From NCBI GenBank assembly GCA_020445045.1, contig JAGRHI010000187.1, positions 1 through 30,229 of the forward strand: a stretch of DNA of 30,229 nt. Direction: 5' to 3'. Made by a program: the position numbers and the translations under genes. Under the pieces are notes generated by a model, which was not told the DNA's origin, made no database searches, and was given only the letters and a program-made list of their open reading frames with translations. Positions 23,272 through 30,229 of this stretch are shown here, piece after piece (within the stretch, counting starts at the first letter, position 1; every line of letters begins with the position of its first letter). The DNA comes from Candidatus Competibacteraceae bacterium (GTDB lineage Bacteria > Pseudomonadota > Gammaproteobacteria > Competibacterales > Competibacteraceae).

Positions 23272-25134
23272 ATGACGCAACAGACCGTTTCGCTGGAATC
23301 GCTCAAGGCTTTCGTGCGCAAGGAAGCCTCGCGGTTTCTCAAGCAACCCAACGTCACCTCGATCGGGGTCGGGTTCAAGATCAAGGACGGCCAAACCACC
23401 GAGGATTTGTGCATCCAGTTCACGGTCGGGCGCAAGGTCGTGCCGGAAGCACTGGAGCGCATCGAAGCCACGGCGCTGCCCAAGTCGGTGGTGATCGACG
23501 GCGTCGAGGTGCCGACCGATGTCGTGCAGCGCCGTTACGCGACCGGCGCCCGCGAGATCCACATTGACGCGAAACTCGAAGCCGCCGCCCCGCGCAAGAG
23601 CGCGATCGACCCCATCGTGCCGGGGGTCAGCATCGGCCACCCGGACATCTCGGCGGGAACGGCCGGCTGCGTGGTCTACGACGCCCGGACCGGCGCGAGC
23701 TACCTGTTGTCCAACTGGCATGTGCTGAACGGGCCGCGCGGGCGGATCGGCGATGCCATCGTGCAACCGGGCCGGCACGACGACGACCGGGTGGATCGCA
23801 ACGTCGCCGGCTGGCTTGCGCGCAGTCACCTCGGCGTAGCCGGCGACTGTGCGATTGCCACCATCGACCATCGCCGCCTGTCCGCCGAAATCCTGGAGTT
23901 GGGAGTTGCGGTCAACCGTCTCGGCGAACCGGAACTCGGCGACCGGGTGATCAAGTCCGGCCGCACCACCGGTGTGACTCATGGGGTGGTCCGACGGGTC
24001 GACACCGTGGTTCGGATGGAGTACGACGGGGTAGGTCCGACCGAGGTCGGCTGTTTTGAGATTGGCCCCGACCCCGCCTATCCGGCCCCCAACGAGGAAA
24101 TCAGCATGGGGGGCGACTCAGGATCGGCCTGGCTCGCGATACAGGATGACGCGCCGTCCGACCTGATGCTCGGGCTGCATTTCGCGGGCGAGGTCGGGGA
24201 CGAACCGGATCACGCGCTCGCCTGCTACGCGGGGTCGGTGTTCGAGAAGCTGGGCATTCGCCCGTCCCCACCAACCGCGCCGATTCTGGAAGCGGCGGGC
24301 CGGGGTTACGACCCGAACTTTCTGGAGTTGGTGGTGCCCGCGCCGACCGCCGCGACGGTGGAGGTCCGCGATGATCTGCTGGTGGTCGCGGGTCAAGCGG
24401 TCTTCGACTACACCCACTTCTCATTGGCCATGAGCCAGTCGCGCCGCTTCGCCCGGTGGGTGGCCTGGAACATCGACGGCGGCGCGCTGCGGAAACTCAG
24501 CCGGCGCGGCATCGACTTCCGCAAGGACCCGAAGCTGCCGGCCGACGCCCAGATCGGCGACGAGCTGTACGCCAACAACCCGCTGGACCGCGGCCACCTG
24601 GCCCGTCGCGCCGATTTGATCTGGGGACCCTTGCCGGAGGCGCGGCGCGCCAACGTCGATTCGTTCTTTTTCACCAACATCACCCCGCAACATCAGCGCT
24701 TTAACCAGTCCCAAGCCGGCGGGATTTGGGGCGAGCTGGAAGACGCCATCTTCGCCGAGGTGGACGTCCGCGACTTGCGGGTTTCGGTGCTGGGAGGACC
24801 GCTGTTTTCGAGCACCGACCCGGTATACCGGGGTGTTCGCTTGCCCAAGCAATTCTGGAAGATTCTGTATTTTCGGGAAGCGGGTGCGGAGTCCGTTCAG
24901 GCGCGGGGCTACGTGCTGACGCAAGCCGACTTGTTAACCGGTCTCGAAGCGCTGGAACTGCCGGAGTTCGCCGTGTTCGAGGCGCCGATCACGCGGATCG
25001 CCGAGATGACGGGGCTGGATCTGTTCGCCGGTGTTGCCGTGGAGACGGTCGGACGGCGCCGGCGTCGCGGAGAGTCGGCCACCGAGGCGGGCGCGATCCG
25101 GCGCGTCGGTTCGGTTCGGGAAATCCTGGGATGA
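23272..25134 (+). CDS. Trypsin-like protease fused to DNA/RNA non-specific endonuclease
   Basis: A 620-residue fusion. An N-terminal segment (1 to about 110) is not recognised. The trypsin-like domain (about 115-330) has the complete triad: SNWHVL (His150), GDCAIA (Asp192) and GGDSGSA (Ser283). Residues of about 375-595 form a beta-beta-alpha-metal nuclease of the NUC1/EndoG family. That part has DRGHLARRAD (catalytic His442) and TNITPQHQRFNQ...W (metal-ligand Asn478). No signal peptide is seen, so it probably stays in the cytoplasm, where an uncontrolled nuclease would be toxic. This fits a latent effector controlled by the attached protease or by a partner. The ATG at 23272 follows GAGG by nine bases; an open frame back to 23182 lacks homology. 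It lies 161 bases after the amylopullulanase, possibly co-transcribed. Export by an unusual route cannot be excluded. Confidence 0.88.
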   Translation: MTQQTVSLESLKAFVRKEASRFLKQPNVTSIGVGFKIKDGQTTEDLCIQFTVGRKVVPEALERIEATALPKSVVIDGVEVPTDVVQRRYATGAREIHIDAKLEAAAPRKSAIDPIVPGVSIGHPDISAGTAGCVVYDARTGASYLLSNWHVLNGPRGRIGDAIVQPGRHDDDRVDRNVAGWLARSHLGVAGDCAIATIDHRRLSAEILELGVAVNRLGEPELGDRVIKSGRTTGVTHGVVRRVDTVVRMEYDGVGPTEVGCFEIGPDPAYPAPNEEISMGGDSGSAWLAIQDDAPSDLMLGLHFAGEVGDEPDHALACYAGSVFEKLGIRPSPPTAPILEAAGRGYDPNFLELVVPAPTAATVEVRDDLLVVAGQAVFDYTHFSLAMSQSRRFARWVAWNIDGGALRKLSRRGIDFRKDPKLPADAQIGDELYANNPLDRGHLARRADLIWGPLPEARRANVDSFFFTNITPQHQRFNQSQAGGIWGELEDAIFAEVDVRDLRVSVLGGPLFSSTDPVYRGVRLPKQFWKILYFREAGAESVQARGYVLTQADLLTGLEALELPEFAVFEAPITRIAEMTGLDLFAGVAVETVGRRRRRGESATEAGAIRRVGSVREILG

Positions 25135-25187
25135 ATGCAATTGCTAACATCTTGCCCCAGGATATGCGCCGGAATCGATGCCATATA

Positions 25188-25240
25188 GCGCTCCCGGATG
25201 ATTTGTGAATTCGTAGGTTGGCTTAGGCCGTTTCGAATTC
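25188..25240 (+). repeat. Extragenic repeat 3' of the trypsin-nuclease gene
   Basis: Reads gcgctcccggatgatttg, then, after a short insert, gtaggttgg. The minus strand at about 18138-18173, immediately 3' of the caspase gene, reads gcgctcccggacgatttgc followed by aggttgg. The right part is bounded by a 7-bp inverted repeat, gaattcg/cgaattc (25207-25213 and 25234-25240). The two copies point outward from the intervening 7 kb. The function could be mRNA 3'-end or REP-like. Confidence 0.55.
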
Positions 25241-25336
25241 CAGAAGGCATTGTTGTAATACCGTGGGCCTTTTTGACTCACGGGCCATTGACGTCCCCAA
25301 ATATCGAAAATCAGAGTTTTTACTTTTCCAAGCCGC

Positions 25337-26404
25337 TCAGTTCGACAGTCCCCAAAAAGTAACGATCAAGCGGCTGGAACAGATACCCTTATCCAAGATG
25401 AAAGGCGCCGGTTTGCCGCAGCCGTGCGTCGGATCGATGGCCACGCCGTGGTCCATGCCGGGGATGAGGTACTCCGTAACCAGCACCGTTCCGCTGCCGT
25501 CGGCATAGCCCTTGTACTCGGCTCCATTGACGGTGGCGCTCTCCTCCGGCGTTTGGTCGATCCCGACCACGTTGGTCCATTGCTCGACCAGTTCACGCGC
25601 GTTCGTCGGATTGACCACACCGTCCGCCGAGCCCTGCCAGATGGCTATCTTGGGCACACCATCGCCACTGGTATGTCCCGGGGCGGCGGCGCGGACCCGG
25701 TCACCCCACGCTTGCGGGGATAGATCCTGACCGGGGTTCATGCAACCGAATCCACCCGCCATGTTCTGGGCGCAGCCGTACGGGATACCCGCAACGATGG
25801 CGCCCCCTTGGAATACCTCCGGATAGGCGGCCAGCAGCGCGGCGGTCATCGCCCCTCCACCGGACAGGCCGGTGACGTAGATCCGTTGAGGATCGATCCT
25901 GTAGTCGGCCTGCATCTTCTGGATCATCGCCCAGATCGACGCCGCCTCACCGGCGGTTCCGGCGGCATCGTGCCGTTTTACATCGTTCGGCTCGAACCAG
26001 TTGAAGCATCGACCGGCGTTGTTGGCTTGGGTCTGCTGGGGCAGCAGCAAGGCAAAGCGGTATTCGTCGGCGAGTTGGGTCCAGCCGGGTCCGTCGCCGT
26101 AGTCCCTGGCCCGCTGGTTGCAACCGTGTAGGGCGACGACCAGCGGCCGGCCGGCGGGAAGCTCGTTCGGCACATACACACACATCAACAGCTCGCCGGG
26201 GTTGTTGCCGAAGTCGACGGTCTGAGCTAGCGGTTCGCAAACCTCTTTGGGGATACAGCCCGGAACCCAGGAAGGACACATGGCGGCGACCGATCCGCCA
26301 AACGCCATCGTACCGACAATCGCGGCGAAGCCGAGCCCTTCGAGCGTCTGGCGCCCTCCGAAAAGCCTTTTTAAATCAAGTGAAAATCGGAAATTCTTGA
26401 TCAT
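25337..26404 (-). CDS. Secreted PHB-depolymerase-family esterase
   Basis: A 355-residue exported serine esterase of the Esterase_phb/LpqC type, acting on short polyhydroxyalkanoates or feruloyl/acetyl esters. After an N-terminal leader with a hydrophobic run (about 22-42, ending SVAA) the protein shows the oxyanion-loop motif ALHGCNQ (91-97). The nucleophile elbow is GLSGGGAMT (Ser181), an Asp lies in WQGSADGVVNP (Asp261), and the catalytic His is in PGMDHGVAIDP (His319). Paired cysteines fit a secreted protein. The ATG at 26404 follows GAGGAAGGA; an upstream in-frame start at 26455 is not supported. The gene converges with the trypsin-nuclease gene; the 200-base gap holds the repeat at 25188-25240. 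It appears metabolic rather than part of the conflict genes. Confidence 0.9.
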   Translation of the reverse strand: MIKNFRFSLDLKRLFGGRQTLEGLGFAAIVGTMAFGGSVAAMCPSWVPGCIPKEVCEPLAQTVDFGNNPGELLMCVYVPNELPAGRPLVVALHGCNQRARDYGDGPGWTQLADEYRFALLLPQQTQANNAGRCFNWFEPNDVKRHDAAGTAGEAASIWAMIQKMQADYRIDPQRIYVTGLSGGGAMTAALLAAYPEVFQGGAIVAGIPYGCAQNMAGGFGCMNPGQDLSPQAWGDRVRAAAPGHTSGDGVPKIAIWQGSADGVVNPTNARELVEQWTNVVGIDQTPEESATVNGAEYKGYADGSGTVLVTEYLIPGMDHGVAIDPTHGCGKPAPFILDKGICSSRLIVTFWGLSN

Positions 26405-26497
26405 GGTCGTCCTTCCTCGATGCCGAGCGGAATGAAAATGTCCGATGCGTTCCAAAGGCTGTTTTCAGGCATGAGCCGCCGTGCTGCTTCTCGACGC

Positions 26498-26861
26498 CTA
26501 CGGCGTCCGCAACTCGCAATCGAGCAGGTGATCGCCAAACGGTTGACCGATCAGCAGTCGGCGCATCGACCCTTTACCGTGGACGGCGGCGACGCTCAAC
26601 GCCGAGAGGGTCTCGCCGGTATCGTCGCGCCACACTGCCTCGACGCGCGGCGGCGCCTCCCTGTCGAAGCGGAGACACAGCACCAGCGACGGCGCGGTCG
26701 GTGACATGCCGGCGGCGTACAGAGCGAGCTTCAGGAAACTCGGATCGGCGCCGATTGTCTGCGGCGTGGTCGATCACGATGTCTTCCGGTCCCGGGATCT
26801 CCACTTGCTCGCGGATGACGACCTGCATCGTGGATACTTCAAAGGCTGTTTCCCCCGCCAT
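26498..26861 (-). pseudogene. Small protein of unknown function, apparent frameshift
   Basis: From ATG 26861 (preceded by GGAGTGAGGAAC) the frame reads MAGETAFEVSTMQVVIREQVEIPGPEDIVIDH, then becomes Arg-rich and unnatural. Another frame reads IGADPSFLKLALYAAGMSPT..., continuing naturally to the stop at 26498-26500. The switch lies near 26750-26775. Joined, the two parts give about 121 residues. I do not recognise the family. There is no obvious slippery heptamer, so a mutation or sequencing error is more likely than programmed frameshifting. A separate translated product from the ATG at 26707 is possible. A strong promoter lies just upstream (26906-26934). Confidence 0.55.
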
Positions 26862-26905
26862 GTTCCTCACTCCTGGTATTCAGCCCTGTAAAGGTGTTAT
26901 AACTT

Positions 26906-26934
26906 ATTGTAAAATAATATATTTTAAATTTCAA
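26906..26934 (-). promoter_or_regulatory. Near-consensus sigma70 promoter
   Basis: On the minus strand, TTGAAA (26934-26929) and TACAAT (26911-26906) are separated by exactly 17 bases in an AT-rich patch. The start codon of the small frameshifted gene lies 45 bases downstream. The -35 hexamer overlaps the stop region of the truncated NACHT-FGS gene, so this promoter came with, or was created by, the sequence joined to that gene's broken 3' end. Confidence 0.6.
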
Positions 26935-29450
26935 ATCGCCCTACAACAGGAGGAATTCGCTATTTTTACCCTACTTTTGCAAAAAATTGCGGAAAAAAGT
27001 CCAGTGACTGTTATGGTTCGAGGCTGATTGGAGCGTTTATTGTTACGTCCATCGTTGGGGTCATACGGGTAAGCTTGGTAGTGGCTGAGCGTCCATTCCC
27101 AAACGTTGCCGCTGAGATCGTGGACGCCCGCCGCCGTGGCGCCCGCCGGGTAAATACCCACCGGCGACGGGCGCAACACCTGGCCCTCGGCGGTGTTGGC
27201 GCGGTCCGCCGCCCAGCGGTCGCCCCAGGGATAGCGGCCGTTCGCCGGGGTCCGGGCGGCTTTTTCCCATTCCGCCTCGGTCGGCAAGCGCACACCCTCG
27301 CCGGCCGCCAACGGGCGGGAACAGCGAGAACCCGCCGCGCGCCAGTGCGCCTCCAACCAGGCACAGTAGGCTTGGGCCTCGAACCAGGTGACGCCCACCA
27401 CCGGCTGGGACGGAGGGTTGAACCGTTCGTCGTTCCAGTAGGCTGGCTGGTTCATGGCGCGTTCCGATTGTTGTTTTGCCAGCGCTTCGGAAGGCGCCTG
27501 GACGCGGTGGCGGGGCCGTTCGTCTTGGGCCGGAAAACCCCGCCGCGCCAGCCACCACACTTCCCAGCGACCGGAGCCCATGCGGAATGGTCCGCCGGGA
27601 ATCGTGACCAGCGGCGGTAACAGCACGCGCCGGCCGTCCACCTCGAGCGCCTCGAAGCGCGGATCGCCCAAATCCCCCAACGCCTCCCCGGCGGCCAGGC
27701 GGGCGCGCCGATGAACTTTCGGGTCACCCATCAGACCCAGCAAGTCCTGGCGCACGGCGTCGGTGATGGCGGCGTCCGCGTTGCCGTGTTGCCGCAGGCC
27801 GCGCGCCGCCAGGGTCGGGTTGACCCGGCGCACCGCGTCGGCGAAGGCCGCCGGGTCGGGCGCCAGGCTGGTCGCCAGCAGCGTGGGTTCTTCCCAGCCG
27901 GTGGCCGGCGGCGGTGGCAACGGTTCGTCGGGACGCAGGGGACCGGGGTCGGGCATTTCGCTGGCGTGTCGCGGCTGGCGCCAGCGCGGTTGGAGGTCCT
28001 CGCCCCGCTGGAAGCGCGCCAGCAGCGCCTGGGCCGCGAAGTAATCTTGCAGTTGATGGTGGTAGAACCGAATCTGCTCCACACCCTGGGTTGATAATTC
28101 GGTGTCCAGCAGGGTCGCGGCCAAACCCAGCCGCACCACGGTGGCCGGCGAGGTGACGACCGGTCCGTCCGGGGTGGCGACTTGGGCTGGCAGGTGCTCG
28201 ATGGCCGCCGCGCGCGGCAGGCGCGTGCCTTCACCCAGCGGCTGCATGGTTTCGGCCAAGGCGGACCAGGCCCCGCGCAGGGCGCGCTCGTCCAACCAGT
28301 CGGGGTGGCCGCGCTGGCGCTCGCGCTTGAGCAGGGTGTTGACGAAACTGTCGAACAGGGCGGCGCGATTTCCGGGCCAGCCGCCGCCTTGACCGACCAG
28401 AAAGGTCAGCATGTGGAGGTAATAGGGATTGCGGACCAAGTCGAGCAGGGGCGCGTCACGCAATTGCTTCCAGGTCGAAGCGGCCTGTTCCGGCGGCAGG
28501 TAGCGGTTGAGGAAATCCTGGACGCGGCCGTCGTCCAGCCGTTCGATTTCCACTTGCGGCAGCCCCAGCGGTTCGCTGTAGTCGCGGCCGCGACAGGTGA
28601 ACACCATGCGGTTGCCGGGCCACTCGCTCACGAACCGTCGCCAGTCCCCCACCCGCTCCCGGTAGTCCCGCCCGTCGCGGGCCGGCATTTCGTTCAGGGC
28701 GTCGCACAGCAACAGCAACTGGCCCTGGCGCAAGTGCTCGGCCAGGTCCGGCGTGCCCACCGCCTGCCGCCACCGGGCTTCCAGGAAGGCGTGCGGCGAC
28801 GGGTGGTCGCGATAGTCCGCCAACGGCAACAACAGGGGCACGGTGTCGGCGTCGCCGGCCAGCGCCGCGCGGGCGGCGTCCAGCAGCAGGCGGTACAGGG
28901 TGGTGGTCTTGCCGGCGCCGGGTTCGCCCAGCAACACCAGGGCGGGGTGCCGGGCGGTGGCCTCGGTGATGTCGTCCAGCCGCAGGCGGCGGATGTGGCG
29001 CTGGGCGCCCTCGCCGACGCTTTCCAGTTCGGTGAACTCCGGCGGAATTTCGTCCCAGCCCGGCGGGTGCTCGGCGGTGATCAGGGCGCCGGCCAGCGGC
29101 ACGAATTGCCGCGCCCAGCGGCCGTAGCGGGGGTTGACCTGCACGGCGGTCAGGTAGGTGGCCGTGTCGGCCCGCCGCGCCGCCGCCGGCAACAGATCGC
29201 CGGCCGCTCGTTCGGACAGGGTGACCGGGGGCGCGCCAGGCGCGGTGACCGTCAGCCGGGCGCGGGCGACATCCGTTTGCAGCACCGCTTGGGGGTGGGC
29301 CAGCACCTCCCGCAATCGCGGGAGCACGGTCTCCAACTGCTCGGCGCTGTAGCCGTTGATGACGATGATCTGATCGCGGCCGATGAACGTGCCGGTTTCA
29401 ACCGAGCCCTCGATGGCCGCGCCGCCCCCCGTGTTAACCGTATCGGGCAT
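26931..29450 (-). CDS. NACHT NTPase with truncated FGS (formylglycine-generating-enzyme-like) domain
   Basis: An 839-residue STAND-type protein. The N-terminus (MPDTVNTGGGAAIEGSV.TGTFIGRDQI) is a short Gly-rich segment often seen at the front of bacterial NACHT proteins. Walker A is GEPGAGKTT (175-183), with a NACHT Walker B-like LLLLCDALNEM near 250. Helical linkers follow. From about 610 an FGS/C-type-lectin-like domain is visible: IPGGPFRMGS, PVVGVTWFEAQAYCAWLEAH, RLPTEAEWEKAAR, YPWGD and DLSGNVWEWTLS. Two defects are seen. The expected segment after HRV (with the PVTNAQY-type motif) is missing. The protein also leaves the family after AYPYDPNDGR, so the RVLRGGSW core is replaced by about 33 unrelated residues. 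In DGR targets that lost part carries the variable region. ATG 29450 follows AAGGA; the upstream extension to 29618 was rejected. Its sensing function is probably lost. Confidence 0.8.
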   Translation of the reverse strand: MPDTVNTGGGAAIEGSVETGTFIGRDQIIVINGYSAEQLETVLPRLREVLAHPQAVLQTDVARARLTVTAPGAPPVTLSERAAGDLLPAAARRADTATYLTAVQVNPRYGRWARQFVPLAGALITAEHPPGWDEIPPEFTELESVGEGAQRHIRRLRLDDITEATARHPALVLLGEPGAGKTTTLYRLLLDAARAALAGDADTVPLLLPLADYRDHPSPHAFLEARWRQAVGTPDLAEHLRQGQLLLLCDALNEMPARDGRDYRERVGDWRRFVSEWPGNRMVFTCRGRDYSEPLGLPQVEIERLDDGRVQDFLNRYLPPEQAASTWKQLRDAPLLDLVRNPYYLHMLTFLVGQGGGWPGNRAALFDSFVNTLLKRERQRGHPDWLDERALRGAWSALAETMQPLGEGTRLPRAAAIEHLPAQVATPDGPVVTSPATVVRLGLAATLLDTELSTQGVEQIRFYHHQLQDYFAAQALLARFQRGEDLQPRWRQPRHASEMPDPGPLRPDEPLPPPPATGWEEPTLLATSLAPDPAAFADAVRRVNPTLAARGLRQHGNADAAITDAVRQDLLGLMGDPKVHRRARLAAGEALGDLGDPRFEALEVDGRRVLLPPLVTIPGGPFRMGSGRWEVWWLARRGFPAQDERPRHRVQAPSEALAKQQSERAMNQPAYWNDERFNPPSQPVVGVTWFEAQAYCAWLEAHWRAAGSRCSRPLAAGEGVRLPTEAEWEKAARTPANGRYPWGDRWAADRANTAEGQVLRPSPVGIYPAGATAAGVHDLSGNVWEWTLSHYQAYPYDPNDGRNNKRSNQPRTITVTGLFSAIFCKSRVKIANSSCCRAI

Positions 29451-30162
29451 GATCTTGATCCTTGCGAATAGCCCCTGCGCCGCGCCGGTCGCCGACGGGA
29501 CGCGGGGGCGGTTCCATATTGGGCCGGCCGCCGAGGCGGGCGCGACCGGGACCGGGCCGGGCTGGCTTTTTTCCTTGGCGCCGTCCCGCGGCTCGCGCCG
29601 TCGGGATCTGCCGGCCATTTCCGAAAAGCGATGGAACGTCGGCGCCGTTCTCCAGAATTTGGTCGATCAGCCACAGCACGTCGGGATCGGCGATCGTGCG
29701 GGCGATGAGGGCGCGCAGGCGGGCATGGTCCACGCTGGGGAAGAACTCCCGGACGTCACATTGGAGCACGTAGCGGTAGCGCCGGGCGAACGCCTGGGCG
29801 CGATCCAGGGCGTGGTGCGTGCCCTTGCCGACCCGGTTGGCGTAGGAATCGCCGATGAAGGTGCGCTCGAACAGCGGTTCGATGACGTTGCACAGGGCGT
29901 GATGCACCACCCGGTCGCGGAAGGGCGCGGCGGACACCAGTCGGCGCTTGGGGTCGCGGATGTGGAACGAGTGGTAGGGGCCGGGGCAGTAGGTTTTCGC
30001 GCGCAATTCGCGCTGCAATTGCAACAGATGCCCTTCGCGCGCGAACTCGAAGCCCGCCACCTGGGGTTGGCGGCGCTTGCCCGAGGCCGCCTTGCGGTAG
30101 GCGTCCAACAGGTTTTGGAAATCGGTCAGGGCCGGATAGAGATCGCGATAGACTTTGCTCAA
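29434..30162 (-). pseudogene. Reverse transcriptase fragment, DGR-type candidate
   Basis: About 176 codons of a reverse transcriptase. It begins SKVYRDLYPALTDFQNLLDAYRKA and has PKRRLVSAAPFRDRVVHHALCNVIEP, SYANRVGKGTHHALDRAQ and the first catalytic Asp in QCDVREFFPSVDH (Asp136). Homology ends near residue 176 (about 29634). The frame then runs through unrelated Arg/Pro/Gly-rich sequence to 29434, overlapping the NACHT start by 17 bases. The YxDD box, the following motif 4 and the thumb are missing, so it cannot polymerise. The start is TTG at 30162, 10 bases after GAGGAGG; the ATG at 30172 abuts that site and is out of frame. From memory, this N-terminal style is that of RTs paired with FGS variable proteins in DGRs. 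A group II-type RT is the alternative. Confidence 0.75.
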
Positions 30163-30183
30163 CGGTCGTCATCCTCCTCGAAA

Positions 30184-30221
30184 AAAACCGCCGGGGAAGG
30201 GGGCTTCGCCCCCTTCCCCGG
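30184..30221 (-). terminator. Rho-independent terminator of an upstream minus-strand gene
   Basis: Perfect 14-bp stem (CCGGGGAAGGGGGC, 30191-30204, with 30208-30221) and a TTC loop. On the minus strand it is followed by CGG and seven T residues. It terminates transcription entering from the right of the window, just before the ribosome-binding site of the reverse transcriptase fragment. That fragment may therefore lack its own promoter here. Confidence 0.8.
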
Positions 30222-30229
30222 ACCCCATT

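Noticed and set aside
29451..29618. 56-residue N-terminal extension of the NACHT protein
   Set aside because: It is Arg/Pro/Ala-rich and unlike the family; the Gly-rich start MPDTVNTGGG at 29450 has its own AAGGA site.
26890..30229. DGR template repeat or accessory Avd gene
   Set aside because: No second copy of the FGS C-terminal coding sequence and no small helical-bundle gene were found in the window.

Overview
The window is GC-rich bacterial DNA, probably from a proteobacterium and most likely a gammaproteobacterium. This rests on the outer-membrane-style lipoproteins, the S13-type D-Ala-D-Ala carboxypeptidase, the IS481 element and the codon use. No rRNA, tRNA or taxonomic marker gene is present, so the assignment is soft.

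Layout. Positions 1-2718 hold cell-wall genes: an L,D-transpeptidase lipoprotein (minus strand, running off the left edge) and a D-Ala-D-Ala carboxypeptidase gene cut after about 100 codons by an IS481-family insertion sequence. The rest of that gene is not found beyond the element. Positions 3095-9401 (plus) hold an alpha/beta-hydrolase (lipase-3-like), a DUF4062-SIR2 protein and, overlapping it by ATGA, a large nSTAND NTPase with about 14 WD40 repeats. Positions 9612-19010 (minus) hold a phospholipase-D lipoprotein, a 1969-residue protein with two alpha/beta-hydrolase domains, a CHAT protease and a TPR-like tail, and a stand-alone metacaspase-like protease upstream of it. Positions 19466-25134 (plus) hold a secreted two-catalytic-domain amylopullulanase and a trypsin-like protease fused to a DNA/RNA non-specific nuclease. 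Positions 25337-30162 (minus) hold a secreted PHB-depolymerase-type esterase, a small frameshifted gene, a NACHT protein whose formylglycine-generating-enzyme-like (FGS) domain is truncated, and a reverse transcriptase fragment.

Taken together, much of the window looks like an accessory island of NTP-dependent conflict or programmed-death genes. It has two STAND-type NTPase sensors (nSTAND1-WD40 and NACHT-FGS), a SIR2 NAD-consuming effector, three protease types (caspase, CHAT, trypsin), lipase and phospholipase domains and a nuclease. The clearest functional units by gene order are the hydrolase / DUF4062-SIR2 / nSTAND1-WD40 set and the caspase / hydrolase-hydrolase-CHAT-TPR pair. Neither matches a named system exactly as far as I can judge from memory.

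The right end looks like a decayed diversity-generating retroelement (DGR). The reverse transcriptase stops before its YxDD motif, and the FGS domain ends where a DGR variable region would normally begin. Extragenic repeats sit immediately 3' of the caspase and the trypsin-nuclease genes and bracket that 7-kb block.
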